A stretch of DNA of 64,000 nt, taken from assembly GCA_016872595.1 (NCBI GenBank), contig VGZJ01000002.1, forward strand, positions 1 through 64,000. The letters run 5' to 3'. Origin of the DNA: Planctomycetota bacterium. Lineage in GTDB: Bacteria; Planctomycetota; Planctomycetia; Gemmatales; Gemmataceae. The notes beneath the pieces were generated by a model. That model was not told the DNA's origin. It saw nothing but the letters and a program-made list of their open reading frames with translations, and did no database searches. The position numbers and the translations under genes were made by a program. This document shows positions 49,679-58,280 of the stretch, piece by piece. How positions within the stretch are numbered: position 1 is the stretch's first letter; every line of letters starts with the position of its first letter.

Positions 49679-51232
49679 TTACTTCCTTTTCAACCCGCGG
49701 CCCGGTCGCGCGCTCGTGCGCTCGCCGCGGAGCAACACGGGCACACCGTTCACGAATACGCTATCGACACCGACCGCCAGTGCTTTCCCGTCGTCGTAGG
49801 TCGAACGGTCGGCGATGGTCGCGGGGTCGAAGATGACGACGTCAGCAGCCAGCCCTTCGCGGATCAGCCCTCGGTCCTTCAAGCTGTAGCGCCGGGCGAC
49901 GTGGTACGTACACTTCATCACGGCTTCTTCGAGTGGCCAGTCGCCGTTGCGGACGTGGTGGCCGATGTAGCGCGCGTAGCAGCCGGTGCCGCGCGGGTGC
50001 GGCTTGCCCCCAACGTAAATGCCGTCGCTGCCGCCCATCATTAGGAGATGGCGCATCAACTTCGGGATGTCCGACTCTTGGCGCTCCGCGAAGTGCCGCA
50101 CGACGCACCCCGCCGCGAGGTTCGTCGCCACGAGCAGATCGCAGGTGAAGTCGAGCATCGACTGGTTGCAGGCGTTGGCCGCGTCTGGCAGCGTCATGCC
50201 TTCGAGCTGGCGATACTTGTCGTGCGGCACGCTGGCGAGACGCAGCGTGTGGATGGGGAACCGCGGGTTGGCGAACGCCGGTTCCAGCTTCTTGCGGGTC
50301 GCGGGCAGCTTCAGGCGCTCGACGGTCGCCTCCACGCCGCCTTCGAGGAACTCCGGCGGGAGCGTAATCATCGCGACGATGGTGCTGCCGTACAGGTAGC
50401 AATACAGGTCGAAAGTCACGTCCACGCCGTCGGCGCGGGCCGCGTCGAGCAGCGGAATGGTCTGGTCGGCTAGGCAGTTGAAGTGCGACACATGGACGCC
50501 GCACCCGGCGCGCTTGCCGATGTTGAACACCTCTTGCAGCGCGGCCGGGGCCTTCTGGCCGTTGTAGCCGCGCATGTGCGTGACGTAGATGCCGCCGTAG
50601 GGGGCGATCTCTTCGCACAGGGCCGTTAGCTCGTCCTCGTCCGCGTACAGGCTTGGCACATAGTCGAGGCCGCTGGACAGGCCGACCGCGCCTTGCTCCA
50701 TGCCCTCGCGCACGAGCGCCTTCATCTTGGCGATCTCGCCGGGGTTGGGCCGGCGCGGGTCGAGGCCCATCACCTCCATGCGGACGTTGCCGTTGGGGAT
50801 CAGCGTGCAGGCGTTGATCGAGCACTGCCCGTCGAACTGCGAGAGGAACTTGGTGACGGTGCGCCAGTCGCGCCCCGGCAGCGGGAAGTTGCCGTTGAAC
50901 CCCGCCGTATAGCGCCGCATGTAAGCCATCGTGTCCGGCGACGCCGGCGCGAACGCCACCCCGTCTTGCCCGATCACGTGCGTCGTCACACCCTGCCGCA
51001 CGCCCTGTTCGTGAACCGGATCGGCTAGCAGCGCGAGGTCGCCGTGAACGTGCGCGTCAATGAACCCCGGGCACACGACGCGCCCCGCGGCGTCCACCGT
51101 CTGCTTCGCGCCGGCCTTGCCGAACCGCCCGACCGCAGTGATGCGGTCGCCGGTAATGCCGACATCGGCATGAAACCACGGCAGCCCGGAGCCGTCCACG
51201 ACGCGGCCGTTGCGGATGAGGGTATCGAACAT
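49679..51232 (-). CDS. D-aminoacylase-like amidohydrolase
   Basis: The 517-residue protein is an amidohydrolase of the N-acyl-D-amino-acid deacylase group. It has [20 protein letters not shown], the metal HxH in [61 protein letters not shown] (metal His), [20 protein letters not shown] (catalytic Asp), and [20 protein letters not shown] at the C-terminus. The enzyme removes acyl groups from N-acyl D-amino acids or related amides, perhaps cell-wall derived. It is cytoplasmic by sequence. The D-amino-acid specificity is inferred from the family only. Confidence 0.85.
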   Translation of the reverse strand: MFDTLIRNGRVVDGSGLPWFHADVGITGDRITAVGRFGKAGAKQTVDAAGRVVCPGFIDAHVHGDLALLADPVHEQGVRQGVTTHVIGQDGVAFAPASPDTMAYMRRYTAGFNGNFPLPGRDWRTVTKFLSQFDGQCSINACTLIPNGNVRMEVMGLDPRRPNPGEIAKMKALVREGMEQGAVGLSSGLDYVPSLYADEDELTALCEEIAPYGGIYVTHMRGYNGQKAPAALQEVFNIGKRAGCGVHVSHFNCLADQTIPLLDAARADGVDVTFDLYCYLYGSTIVAMITLPPEFLEGGVEATVERLKLPATRKKLEPAFANPRFPIHTLRLASVPHDKYRQLEGMTLPDAANACNQSMLDFTCDLLVATNLAAGCVVRHFAERQESDIPKLMRHLLMMGGSDGIYVGGKPHPRGTGCYARYIGHHVRNGDWPLEEAVMKCTYHVARRYSLKDRGLIREGLAADVVIFDPATIADRSTYDDGKALAVGVDSVFVNGVPVLLRGERTSARPGRGLKRK

Positions 51233-51408
51233 GGATTCGCGCCGCGAGGAAGGAGTTGCGGAGCAGATTAGCAGTTCCGCAGCGCGGCTACCAGAGGAAG
51301 GGCTTCATGGTCGCCCCACTTGTCGCGCTCCGCGCGCGTCTGAGTGAGGATGCTTCGCCAGACCTCAATACCGCGACTACAGCGACCACAGTGGTGGCTA
51401 CGGCAAGC

Positions 51409-52074
51409 TTATCTGAGCAGGTATACGAATCGTCCATTCTTCAGCACGAACACCAAGATAGTCAGGTGCTTCCCGCTGATCTTGAGAGTTACGGTGCCGT
51501 TGTAGCATGTATCGATCTGGTCGGCGCCGATCATGACGTCTCCTTCCACCCACAAACGCTCTCCCTTTCTCACCACTTCTTGGGGATCACGCCCCCTTCC
51601 CAAATCTACACGCGCGACTGGGATACCGCGGTCTTCAAGTTCCTTCTTGACTGCTGCCTCCAATCGTCCCTTGCTGGAGAGCTGTGGAAGAATCCCTGAC
51701 ATCAACAACACTACGGCGAGAACGAGCGGCACCGACAGTGCGATCAGGATGAGGGCCCATACGGGCAACCTTGCCCGTTTGCGATGCCTGCCACGTTTGC
51801 GTGGTAGCCGCGGCGACGCATCATCTCTGGAATTGTGTCGATCGCGCGCTCGAGCCGGGCGTGGCGTGGGGGCCGGGGTATCCATATCTAACGGTGGCGG
51901 AAGCGGTGGTGGAAGACGTGGTGGAGCGGGCGGGGAAGGCGCAGGAGTTGGAGGCAGCGATGCCGGAATAGTGATCGGAGTATCGCATTTTGGGCAATCG
52001 AATGTTGTGCCCGCCCGGTCATCGCCAAGCGTCAGGCGTGTCTTGCAGTTCGGGCAGAGAATTACGATAGCCAT
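51409..52074 (-). CDS. Zinc-ribbon single-pass membrane protein
   Basis: The ATG at 52074 gives 221 residues. An N-terminal zinc ribbon (C-P-N-C near residues 7-10, C-P-K-C near 27-30, as in MJ0042-like fingers) is followed by a Pro-rich then basic linker (about 38-100, RLPRKRGRHRKRARL). One membrane span (about 103-123, VWALILIALSVPLVLAVVLL) and a small outside domain (LSSKGRLEAAVKKELEDRGI to KISGKHLTILVFVLKNGRFV) complete it. It has the general layout of planctomycete zinc-ribbon anchored proteins. The role is unknown. The 176-bp spacer upstream of its stop and the 194-bp spacer after its start hold no gene. Confidence 0.72.
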   Translation of the reverse strand: MAIVILCPNCKTRLTLGDDRAGTTFDCPKCDTPITIPASLPPTPAPSPPAPPRLPPPLPPPLDMDTPAPTPRPARARDRHNSRDDASPRLPRKRGRHRKRARLPVWALILIALSVPLVLAVVLLMSGILPQLSSKGRLEAAVKKELEDRGIPVARVDLGRGRDPQEVVRKGERLWVEGDVMIGADQIDTCYNGTVTLKISGKHLTILVFVLKNGRFVYLLR

Positions 52075-52268
52075 TCGCGGCTCCGTATCGCAGGTTCCGA
52101 GTAGCCGCCCGGTGCTTCGCATAGCAACGCATGGCAACACACGGCAACTGGTCGATCAGGTACAGGTTCGCACAACCCCGATCCGAGTCAAGCCTTCAGC
52201 GCACCTTCACTCCGCGCGCCTCACTTCTTACTCCTTACTGCTGACCCCACGCTTGCCACGAGGTCGCC

Positions 52269-53597
52269 ATGTCCGCACCGTCGACGGTTCCGCACACGCG
52301 TATTCTGATCGGGCTGCTCGGCGGGGCGGTGCTCGGCTGCACGATCAACGCCCTCAAGGGCGAGGGCGTGATTAGCGGCGAGGTCGTCGCGGGCGTCGTG
52401 AAGTACGTCACCAAGCCCGTCGGCGACATCTTCCTGAACCTGCTGTTCATGGCGATCATCCCGCTGGTGTTCGCGTCGCTCGCGGTCGGCGTTACGCGGC
52501 TCGGCGGCGGGCAGAACGTCGGCCGCGTCGGGTTCAAGACCATCACCTACTTCCTCGTCACCACCGCGTGTGCCGCGGCCATCGGCCTTACGCTCGTGAA
52601 CGCCATCCGCCCCGGCGATCAGATTCGCGACAAGAAGGACGAGTTGCGCAAGGAGTACGAGAAGGAGGCCACGAAAAAACTCGAAAAGAAGGAGGGCGAC
52701 GAGGGCTTCGGCGTCAACACCTTCGTGAACATCGTGCCGCGGAACCCGCTCGAAGCGCTGCTCAAGAAGGACATGCTCGCGGTCATCTTCACGGCGCTCG
52801 TCGTGGGCATCGCGCTAACGCGGATGCAGCCCGACCGCGCGAAGCTGATGATCGAACTGCTCGAAGGCGTAAACTTCATCGCCGACTTCATCCTGCGCAT
52901 GGCGATGCGCGTGGCCCCGTATGCCGTGTTCTGCCTCATCTTCTCCACCACTGCGGCGCTGGGCTACAAGGTGCTCATCGCGCTCGCGGCGTTCGTGTTC
53001 ACCGTACTCGGCGGGCTGGCGATTCACCTGTGCATCGTGCTGCCGCTGTTGGTGAAGTTCCTCGGCGGCATGTCGCCAATCGAGTTCTTCCGGAAGAGCC
53101 GCGGGACGATGGTGACGGCGTTTAGCACAAGCTCATCGAGCGCGACACTGCCGACCGCGATGAAGTGCGCGGAGGAAGAACTGGGCGTGCCCGCGACGGT
53201 GTCGCGTTTCGTGCTGCCTCTGAGTGCGAGCATGAACCACAACGGCACGGCCCTTTTCGAGTCGGTCACCGTGCTGTTCCTCGCGCAAGCGTTTGGCATC
53301 GACCTCAGTCTGGGCCAACAACTCATCGTGCTGGTGCTGTGCATCCTGACCGCGACCGGCATGGCCGGCGTGCCGGGCGGGTCACTCCCGCTCATCGGCC
53401 TCATCCTGATGCAGGTCGGCGTCGAACCGGGCGCGATCGCGCTGGTGCTGGGCGTGGACCGCATCCTCGACATGTGCCGCACCACGGTGAACGTGACCGC
53501 CGACCTCACCACTGCGATCTACGTCGCGCGCAGCGAGCCGCAGTTGGAGGAACAGCCCGTCGCGAGCGCGCCGGGCGCAATGGAACCGCCAAAGTAG
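52269..53597 (+). CDS. Dicarboxylate/amino-acid:cation symporter (DAACS family)
   Basis: The 442-residue protein is a GltP/DctA-type carrier. It has the hallmarks: FSTSSSSATLPTAMKCAEEE (serine-rich hairpin loop), LSASMNHNGTALFESVTVLF (NMxGT-like site), ATGMAGVPGGSLPLIGLILM and GVDRILDMCRTTVNVTADLT (substrate-binding Asp/Arg/Thr/Asn helix). About eight membrane spans are evident. A charged loop (about 117-145, KKDELRKEYEKEATKKLEKK) is inserted between the early spans. The Arg in MCRTTVN is typical for dicarboxylate or acidic amino-acid substrates. It stands alone, just upstream of a protein kinase. Confidence 0.93.
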   Translation: MSAPSTVPHTRILIGLLGGAVLGCTINALKGEGVISGEVVAGVVKYVTKPVGDIFLNLLFMAIIPLVFASLAVGVTRLGGGQNVGRVGFKTITYFLVTTACAAAIGLTLVNAIRPGDQIRDKKDELRKEYEKEATKKLEKKEGDEGFGVNTFVNIVPRNPLEALLKKDMLAVIFTALVVGIALTRMQPDRAKLMIELLEGVNFIADFILRMAMRVAPYAVFCLIFSTTAALGYKVLIALAAFVFTVLGGLAIHLCIVLPLLVKFLGGMSPIEFFRKSRGTMVTAFSTSSSSATLPTAMKCAEEELGVPATVSRFVLPLSASMNHNGTALFESVTVLFLAQAFGIDLSLGQQLIVLVLCILTATGMAGVPGGSLPLIGLILMQVGVEPGAIALVLGVDRILDMCRTTVNVTADLTTAIYVARSEPQLEEQPVASAPGAMEPPK

Positions 53598-53653
53598 TTG
53601 ACAGAACGGCCGGGCGCGTTCAGCATGGAGTATTCGCCCACCTGAGCACGCCC

Positions 53654-55009
53654 GTGCCGGACCTTAGCGCCCCATTGCCGCCCGCCGAACGCGCGTCCGA
53701 TCCGAACCGGACGGACCTGTTGCTCGCGTCGAACACGTCGCCCGGCAACAGTGGCGTCGGCGCGCCGGACACCCTCACCAACGACGTCATCACCACCCCG
53801 GCCCCGGTCCTGCCGTCGCAGGTGGCCCGATACCTTGTCGAGCGCGAATTGGCTCACGGCGGCATGGGCGAGATCCTCGCGGCGCACGACCCGCTGATGG
53901 GCCGCGCCGTCGCGCTCAAGGTTCTGCTCGCGCAGCACCGCGACAAACCCAACTACCGTACGCGCCTACTCGATGAGGCCCGCATCACCGGGCGCTTGCA
54001 GCACCCCGGCACGGTCGCCGTGTACGACCTCGGCGAACTGCCCGACACGCGGCCGTTCTTCGCGATGACTCTCGTCGAGGGCGAAACGCTCGACGCCCAA
54101 CTCGCGGCGCGCAAGACCCCGGCCGAGAACCTGCCACACGTCCTGTCCGTGTTCGAGCGCGTGTGTCAGGCGCTCGCCTACGCGCACGCCCACGGCGTCA
54201 TTCACCGCGACATCAAACCGCTGAACGTGATGGTCGCGCCGTTCGGCGTGGTGAAGCTGATGGACTGGGGCGTCGCGTGCGAGGTGAACGGCGCGTGCAA
54301 GCCGTGTTCGTCCGACGCGCAAGAAGTGTTGGGCACTCCGGCGTACATGTCGCCGGAGCAGGCGCAGGGCGACCCGACGCGCGTGGACGAGCGCGCCGAC
54401 GTGTTCGGGCTGGGCGGCATCTTGTGCGCGATGCTTACCGGCGCGCCGCCGTACCCCGGCGACAGCACGCGCAAGGTGTTCTCCCGGGCCCAGCGCGCCG
54501 ACCTCGCTGAAGCCTACGCCCGGCTCGACGCGGCGGGCCGCGCCGGTGCCCCCGCGGACCTTGTCTCCCTTGCTAAGCGGTGCCTCGCGCCGCACCGCGA
54601 CACGCGCCCCCGCAACGCGCAGGAAGTTGCCGCGGCGCTCACGGCGTACATCGACTCCGACCTGCGCCGGGCCGAGCGCGACCTCGTGCGGTTCTTCGAG
54701 CTGTCCCCGGACCTGTTCTGCATCGCCGGGTTGGACGGGTACTTCCGCCGGGTGAACGGCAACTTCACCCGCGTGCTGGGCTATACGCCGGAACAACTGG
54801 TGTCGCGCCCGTTCGTTGAGTTCGTTCACCCCGACGACCGCGAGAGTACCGAGGCCGAGGCGGAGAAGCTGTCGCGCGGGCTACCGGTGGTACGGTTCCG
54901 CAACCGCTACCGCGACACCCGCGGCGCGTACCGCTGGTTTGAGTGGGAGGCCAAGTCGATCCCCGAAGAGGGGATCATCTTCGCGGTCGCGCGCGTGAGC
55001 CAAGAGTAG
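53654..55009 (+). CDS. Serine/threonine protein kinase with C-terminal PAS domain
   Basis: The product is 451 residues from GTG 53654; a CTG at 53642 is an alternative, because both lie in the same frame and no strong ribosome site decides. The kinase domain (about 50-330) has a glycine loop LAHGGMGEILAAHD, Lys in VALKVL, the catalytic HRDIKPLNVMVAP, DWG for DFG (LMDWGVA, common in planctomycete kinases) and GTPAYMSPEQ. Residues about 345-450 form a PAS fold (SPDLFCIAGLDGYFRRVNGN, YTPEQLVSRPFVEFVHPDDR). Placing the sensor after the kinase is unusual. No membrane span is seen. Confidence 0.85.
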   Translation: MPDLSAPLPPAERASDPNRTDLLLASNTSPGNSGVGAPDTLTNDVITTPAPVLPSQVARYLVERELAHGGMGEILAAHDPLMGRAVALKVLLAQHRDKPNYRTRLLDEARITGRLQHPGTVAVYDLGELPDTRPFFAMTLVEGETLDAQLAARKTPAENLPHVLSVFERVCQALAYAHAHGVIHRDIKPLNVMVAPFGVVKLMDWGVACEVNGACKPCSSDAQEVLGTPAYMSPEQAQGDPTRVDERADVFGLGGILCAMLTGAPPYPGDSTRKVFSRAQRADLAEAYARLDAAGRAGAPADLVSLAKRCLAPHRDTRPRNAQEVAAALTAYIDSDLRRAERDLVRFFELSPDLFCIAGLDGYFRRVNGNFTRVLGYTPEQLVSRPFVEFVHPDDRESTEAEAEKLSRGLPVVRFRNRYRDTRGAYRWFEWEAKSIPEEGIIFAVARVSQE

Positions 55010-55062
55010 GCAACTCGCTCCGCGAGTTGCCAGTTCGTATTGCCTAACGACCTCAGAAGTGG

Positions 55063-55626
55063 TCACTCGCTGAGCGAGTGACCGACATATTCGCGCAACT
55101 CGCGGAACACCTGCGCCAGCGCCGGTCCTTGGTAGTGCGCGTTCAGCCCGCTGGGGTTGGGTAGCACCCACAGGCGCGTTTCAGCGATGCGCTCCACCTG
55201 CAACCCGATGGCGGCCTTTGGGCGCGCGAACGCGGCGCGGTACGCGCCGATGCCCAGCACCGCGAGCAAGCGCGGCGCGAACCGCAGCACCTTCTCTTCC
55301 AGAACGCGCCCGCCGGCGACGAACTCGCGCGGCTTCAGCTCGTCCGCGGTCGCGGTGGCGCGTGCGACCACGTTCGTAACGCCCAACTTCAGCGGTAACA
55401 GTTCGAGTTCTTCGCTCGGATCGAACAGGCGCGGCGTGAACCCGGCGGCGAAGAGGGTTGGCCAGAAGCGGTTGCCCGGTCGCCCGAAGTGGTGGCCGAT
55501 GGCGGCCGTGTACAGGCCGGGGTTGATGCCGCAGAACAGCACGTCTAGCCCCGGCCCGAGCACGTCGGCCACGGTCTTGTTCTTCGCGGCCTTCAGTTGC
55601 GCCGCGGTCGGGCGCGGCGCGCTCAT
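55063..55626 (-). CDS. mug: G/U mismatch-specific DNA glycosylase (MUG-type)
   Basis: The 187-residue protein has the MUG/UDG-2 signature: VLFCGINPGLYTAAIGHHFG, FGRPGNRFWPTLFAAGFTPR and the closing WVLPNPSGLNAHYQ, where NPSG forms the base-pocket loop. GITNxxAR-like text appears as LGVTNVVARATATADEL. The family excises uracil opposite G (and some thymine analogues); the Asn in GINPGLY replaces the Asp of UDG-1, as expected. Its start overlaps the stop of the upstream hypothetical gene (TCAT), so the two are translationally coupled. Length fits the family (~170-190). Confidence 0.92.
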   Translation of the reverse strand: MSAPRPTAAQLKAAKNKTVADVLGPGLDVLFCGINPGLYTAAIGHHFGRPGNRFWPTLFAAGFTPRLFDPSEELELLPLKLGVTNVVARATATADELKPREFVAGGRVLEEKVLRFAPRLLAVLGIGAYRAAFARPKAAIGLQVERIAETRLWVLPNPSGLNAHYQGPALAQVFRELREYVGHSLSE

Positions 55627-56648
55627 GCTCGCGCCCGCCGCAGGCGGTCCAGCCATACCGCCGCGCGCTCCGCGGGAAGCGCTTCGACGAGTTCGACGTT
55701 CGAGCGCAGCGCGTCGTGGAAGTTGGCGAAGAAGTCGCTGCCCCAGTAGCGCGAGCCGAGCAGGTTCGGCCCGACGAGCAGCACCGGCGTGCCCTCGAAT
55801 GTCGGGATCTCGCGCGGCGACGCTTCCACCGGCACCCACGCGGCTAACACGTCGTTCGGTCCGGAAGCGTTGGCGTCGAGTCCGCCCCACGTAGCGAAGT
55901 GAAACCGCGCGTGATCGGGCATCAGTTGTTGCGGGGCGCGCTCACCGTGTGCCACCGCGACGAGGTCTGCGTCGCACGACTCGCGCGCGAGGTGCCCGCC
56001 GTCGATCAGGAGTGCTTGAAGCAGCGTGAACAGGTGGGCGCACGTCGCGATGGCTTCGAGCCGCACGCGGAAGCCTTTGCCCGCATGCGGCGCGAGCACG
56101 AGCAGTTCGAGGTCGTCGGTGAGAGCGAGTACGTCGGCCACGAACCGCGCTTCGCGGTGCGATGACGCCAGCGCCGCCACGTGTTCCGAAATCGCCGCGT
56201 CCGCGCGGAGCGCCTGACGGAACGAGGCGCGCCGGCAGATCGTCGTCATCGTCGCGAGCAGCAGGAATGTCAGCCCGACCGCGGCGCGGGCGGCGTCCGG
56301 GTCGGTGTCGAAATCCGCACCGCGCCGGGCCAGCGCGAGGTGCCTCGGCAGTTCGGCCAGCAGGTGCGGGAACAGAACCGCCGGGTCCGCGCCCCACTCC
56401 ACGAACGTGCCGCAGCACAGCGCGAGCGTCGCACCGCGAAACGGGTCGCTCGCGCGGATCATCGGCGCGACCGCGGCGAGGAGCGCGTCGAGGTCGGGGC
56501 GCGACCCGACGGTGTGCGCGAACTGCATGAGCGGCGCGAGCGGCGGCGAACCGAACAACTCGCCCGGTTCCGCGCGCAGGCAGTGCGCGGTCGCCGGCCG
56601 GTTCGCGTACCGGGCGAGTGCGTCGAGATGCAGAGCCAGATCGGACAC
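55623..56648 (-). CDS. Helical hypothetical protein upstream of mug
   Basis: The 341-residue product is Ala/Leu-rich and mostly helical: LALHLDALARYANRPATAHC, FRGATLALCCGTFVEWGADP, ADFDTDPDAARAAVGLTFLL and LLQALLIDGGHLARESCDAD. The last ~110 residues (VAHGERAPQQLMPDHARFHF, TWGGLDANASGPNDVLAAWV) are more mixed. It has no membrane span, signal peptide or known motif. It resembles the Gemmata-type proteins that start with a MSDLALHLDAL helix, and it overlaps the mug start. I do not recognise a family. Confidence 0.65.
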   Translation of the reverse strand: MSDLALHLDALARYANRPATAHCLRAEPGELFGSPPLAPLMQFAHTVGSRPDLDALLAAVAPMIRASDPFRGATLALCCGTFVEWGADPAVLFPHLLAELPRHLALARRGADFDTDPDAARAAVGLTFLLLATMTTICRRASFRQALRADAAISEHVAALASSHREARFVADVLALTDDLELLVLAPHAGKGFRVRLEAIATCAHLFTLLQALLIDGGHLARESCDADLVAVAHGERAPQQLMPDHARFHFATWGGLDANASGPNDVLAAWVPVEASPREIPTFEGTPVLLVGPNLLGSRYWGSDFFANFHDALRSNVELVEALPAERAAVWLDRLRRARA

Positions 56649-56651
56649 GGA

Positions 56652-57023
56652 TCACCTCCGCGCGAACCAGAACGCCCACGCGACGAATACGGCTTGGAAC
56701 GGCAGCCGCGCCCACAGGACGGCGTCCGGCACTTCAGGGAACAGATGCGCGTTCGTTGCCATGTACACGTTGGCCGGGAACACGGCGATCAACAGCGCGA
56801 TCAGCCCCCACGCCGCGGTGCGCCGCGCGCGCGGCACGAGCAACCCGACCCCGCCGAGTATCTCGAGCGCGCCGCTGAGCAGCACCAGTTCGTAGTGCCG
56901 CGACAGGTACGGCGGCATGATACGAACGTAGAAGCCGGGGTTCGCAAAGTGGTACGCACCGGTCCCGACGAACAGCGCCGCGAGCGAGTACCGCGCGGCG
57001 CACTTCAACGGCGATTCGGTCAC
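56652..57023 (-). CDS. DoxX-family membrane protein
   Basis: The 123-residue protein has four membrane spans, as DoxX proteins do: LAALFVGTGAYHFANPGFYV, LVLLSGALEILGGVGLLVPR, AWGLIALLIAVFPANVYMAT and FQAVFVAWAFWFARR. The F-x-x-x-G-x-x-H-F pattern and the GxxEIxGGxGL motif fit the family. Members are thought to take part in redox or quinone-linked membrane processes; the precise function here is open. It lies 3 bp upstream of the hypothetical gene and mug, all on the minus strand, so the three form one unit. Confidence 0.85.
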   Translation of the reverse strand: MTESPLKCAARYSLAALFVGTGAYHFANPGFYVRIMPPYLSRHYELVLLSGALEILGGVGLLVPRARRTAAWGLIALLIAVFPANVYMATNAHLFPEVPDAVLWARLPFQAVFVAWAFWFARR

Positions 57024-57147
57024 GGTTGGTCGGCTCCACTGGCTCGGGCGCTGCTGACAGAAGGGAATAATAGGCCGCGCGCGGTGCGTGAATCCTTCGC
57101 CACGGTTCCCACTCTAATTGTTCGATACTCTACCGAGGAGATCGACG

Positions 57148-57834
57148 ATGATTATCGACCCACTCTACCTGCTGTGCCTAGCCCCCGGTGTTCTGTTGGC
57201 CGTGTGGGCGCAGTGGCGCGTGTCGAGCGCGTACCACCGCGCGCAGCGGGTACCCGCGGCGAGTGGCGCGTCCGGCGCGGAGACCGCGGCGCACATCCTG
57301 CACGCGGCCGGCGTCCGCACCGTCGACATCGAGCCGGTGCCCGGCCAGCTCACGGACCACTACTCGCCCGGCGAGAAGGTTCTGCGGCTCAGCACGGACG
57401 TGTACGACGGGCGGTCGCTGGCGGCGCTGGGCATCGCGGCCCACGAAGCGGGCCACGCGCTCCAAGACGCCAAGCGCTACCCGCTGCTCGTGCTACGCAA
57501 CGGGCTGGTGCCGCTCGCCAACTTCGGCGGTAGCGTCGGCTGGCTGATGATCGCCGCCGGGCTGGTGCTGGCGGTGTCCGGGTTGGTCTGGGCCGGGATC
57601 GCGGTGTTCTCCGCGACCGTGCTCTTCCAACTCGTCAACCTGCCGGTCGAGTTCGACGCCAGCCGCCGCGCCCGTGCCGAACTGCTGGCGACCGGGCTGA
57701 TCGCGCGCGGCGAGGAGCGCGAAGTTGCGCGGGTGCTGAACGCCGCGGCGCTGACCTACGTTGCCGCGACGTTGACCTCAATACTGACGCTCGTGTACTT
57801 CGTGTTTCGGGCCGGCCACTCGAACGACGAGTAA
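57148..57834 (+). CDS. Membrane zinc metallopeptidase (YugP-like)
   Basis: The 228-residue product from the ATG at 57148 (GAGGAG 7 nt upstream) has an N-terminal membrane segment (MIIDPLYLLCLAPGVLLAVW). It carries the zinc motif H-E-A-G-H in ALGIAAHEAGHALQDAKRY and two C-terminal spans (FGGSVGWLMIAAGLVLAVSG, SATVLFQLVNLPVEFDASRR), with a second Glu downstream. This is the arrangement of the YugP/Zn_peptidase_2 family. It probably cleaves membrane proteins or short peptides near the membrane; the substrate is unknown. The upstream ATG at 57118 adds 10 residues and lacks a ribosome site. Confidence 0.85.
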   Translation: MIIDPLYLLCLAPGVLLAVWAQWRVSSAYHRAQRVPAASGASGAETAAHILHAAGVRTVDIEPVPGQLTDHYSPGEKVLRLSTDVYDGRSLAALGIAAHEAGHALQDAKRYPLLVLRNGLVPLANFGGSVGWLMIAAGLVLAVSGLVWAGIAVFSATVLFQLVNLPVEFDASRRARAELLATGLIARGEEREVARVLNAAALTYVAATLTSILTLVYFVFRAGHSNDE

Positions 57835-57853
57835 TACTTCACGCGCCGCGCGC

Positions 57854-58171
57854 TCAGGCGATGGATTGGAGCGCTCGGCGCACGTCGTCCGCGTCGGTCG
57901 GGCGCACGACGCGCGCGACTTCCTTCCCGTCCAGCAGTACAACGAGCGTCGGCCACAGCTTCACCGCGAACGACCGGCCGAGCGGCTTGCCCTTGCCGTC
58001 CGCGATCTTGACGTGCCGCACACCGGGCCACGCGGCCAGCGCCGCGCCGATGTGCGGCTCCGCGCCCTGACAGTGCCCGCACCAGTCCGCGCCGAACTCT
58101 AACACCGCGGGGCCGGTCCACGCTTCGACCTCCGCGCGCGTCGGGCCGGGGTCTTCGTATGGGGGCGTCAT
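57854..58171 (-). CDS. Thioredoxin-like protein
   Basis: The 105-residue protein has a thioredoxin fold: GPAVLEFGADWCGHCQGAEP with the active site C-G-H-C (residues 31-34), then RHVKIADGKGKPLGRSFAVK, and WPTLVVLLDGKEVARVVRPT (cis-Pro after Trp, where thioredoxins have the YPT-like motif). CGHC is more typical of the PDI type than CGPC, so its redox potential may be shifted toward oxidation. There is no signal peptide. It converges with the metallopeptidase gene with 19 bp between stops. Confidence 0.88.
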   Translation of the reverse strand: MTPPYEDPGPTRAEVEAWTGPAVLEFGADWCGHCQGAEPHIGAALAAWPGVRHVKIADGKGKPLGRSFAVKLWPTLVVLLDGKEVARVVRPTDADDVRRALQSIA

Positions 58172-58280
58172 TCTTCACCTCGGTGTTCGTCCGAAGTCAT
58201 GATATGGGCGCGGCGCGGGAAACTTCTTGACCAGCGCCGCGCGCCGCGCGACACTTGGCCTCCGCACCCCGGAGCCTGCC

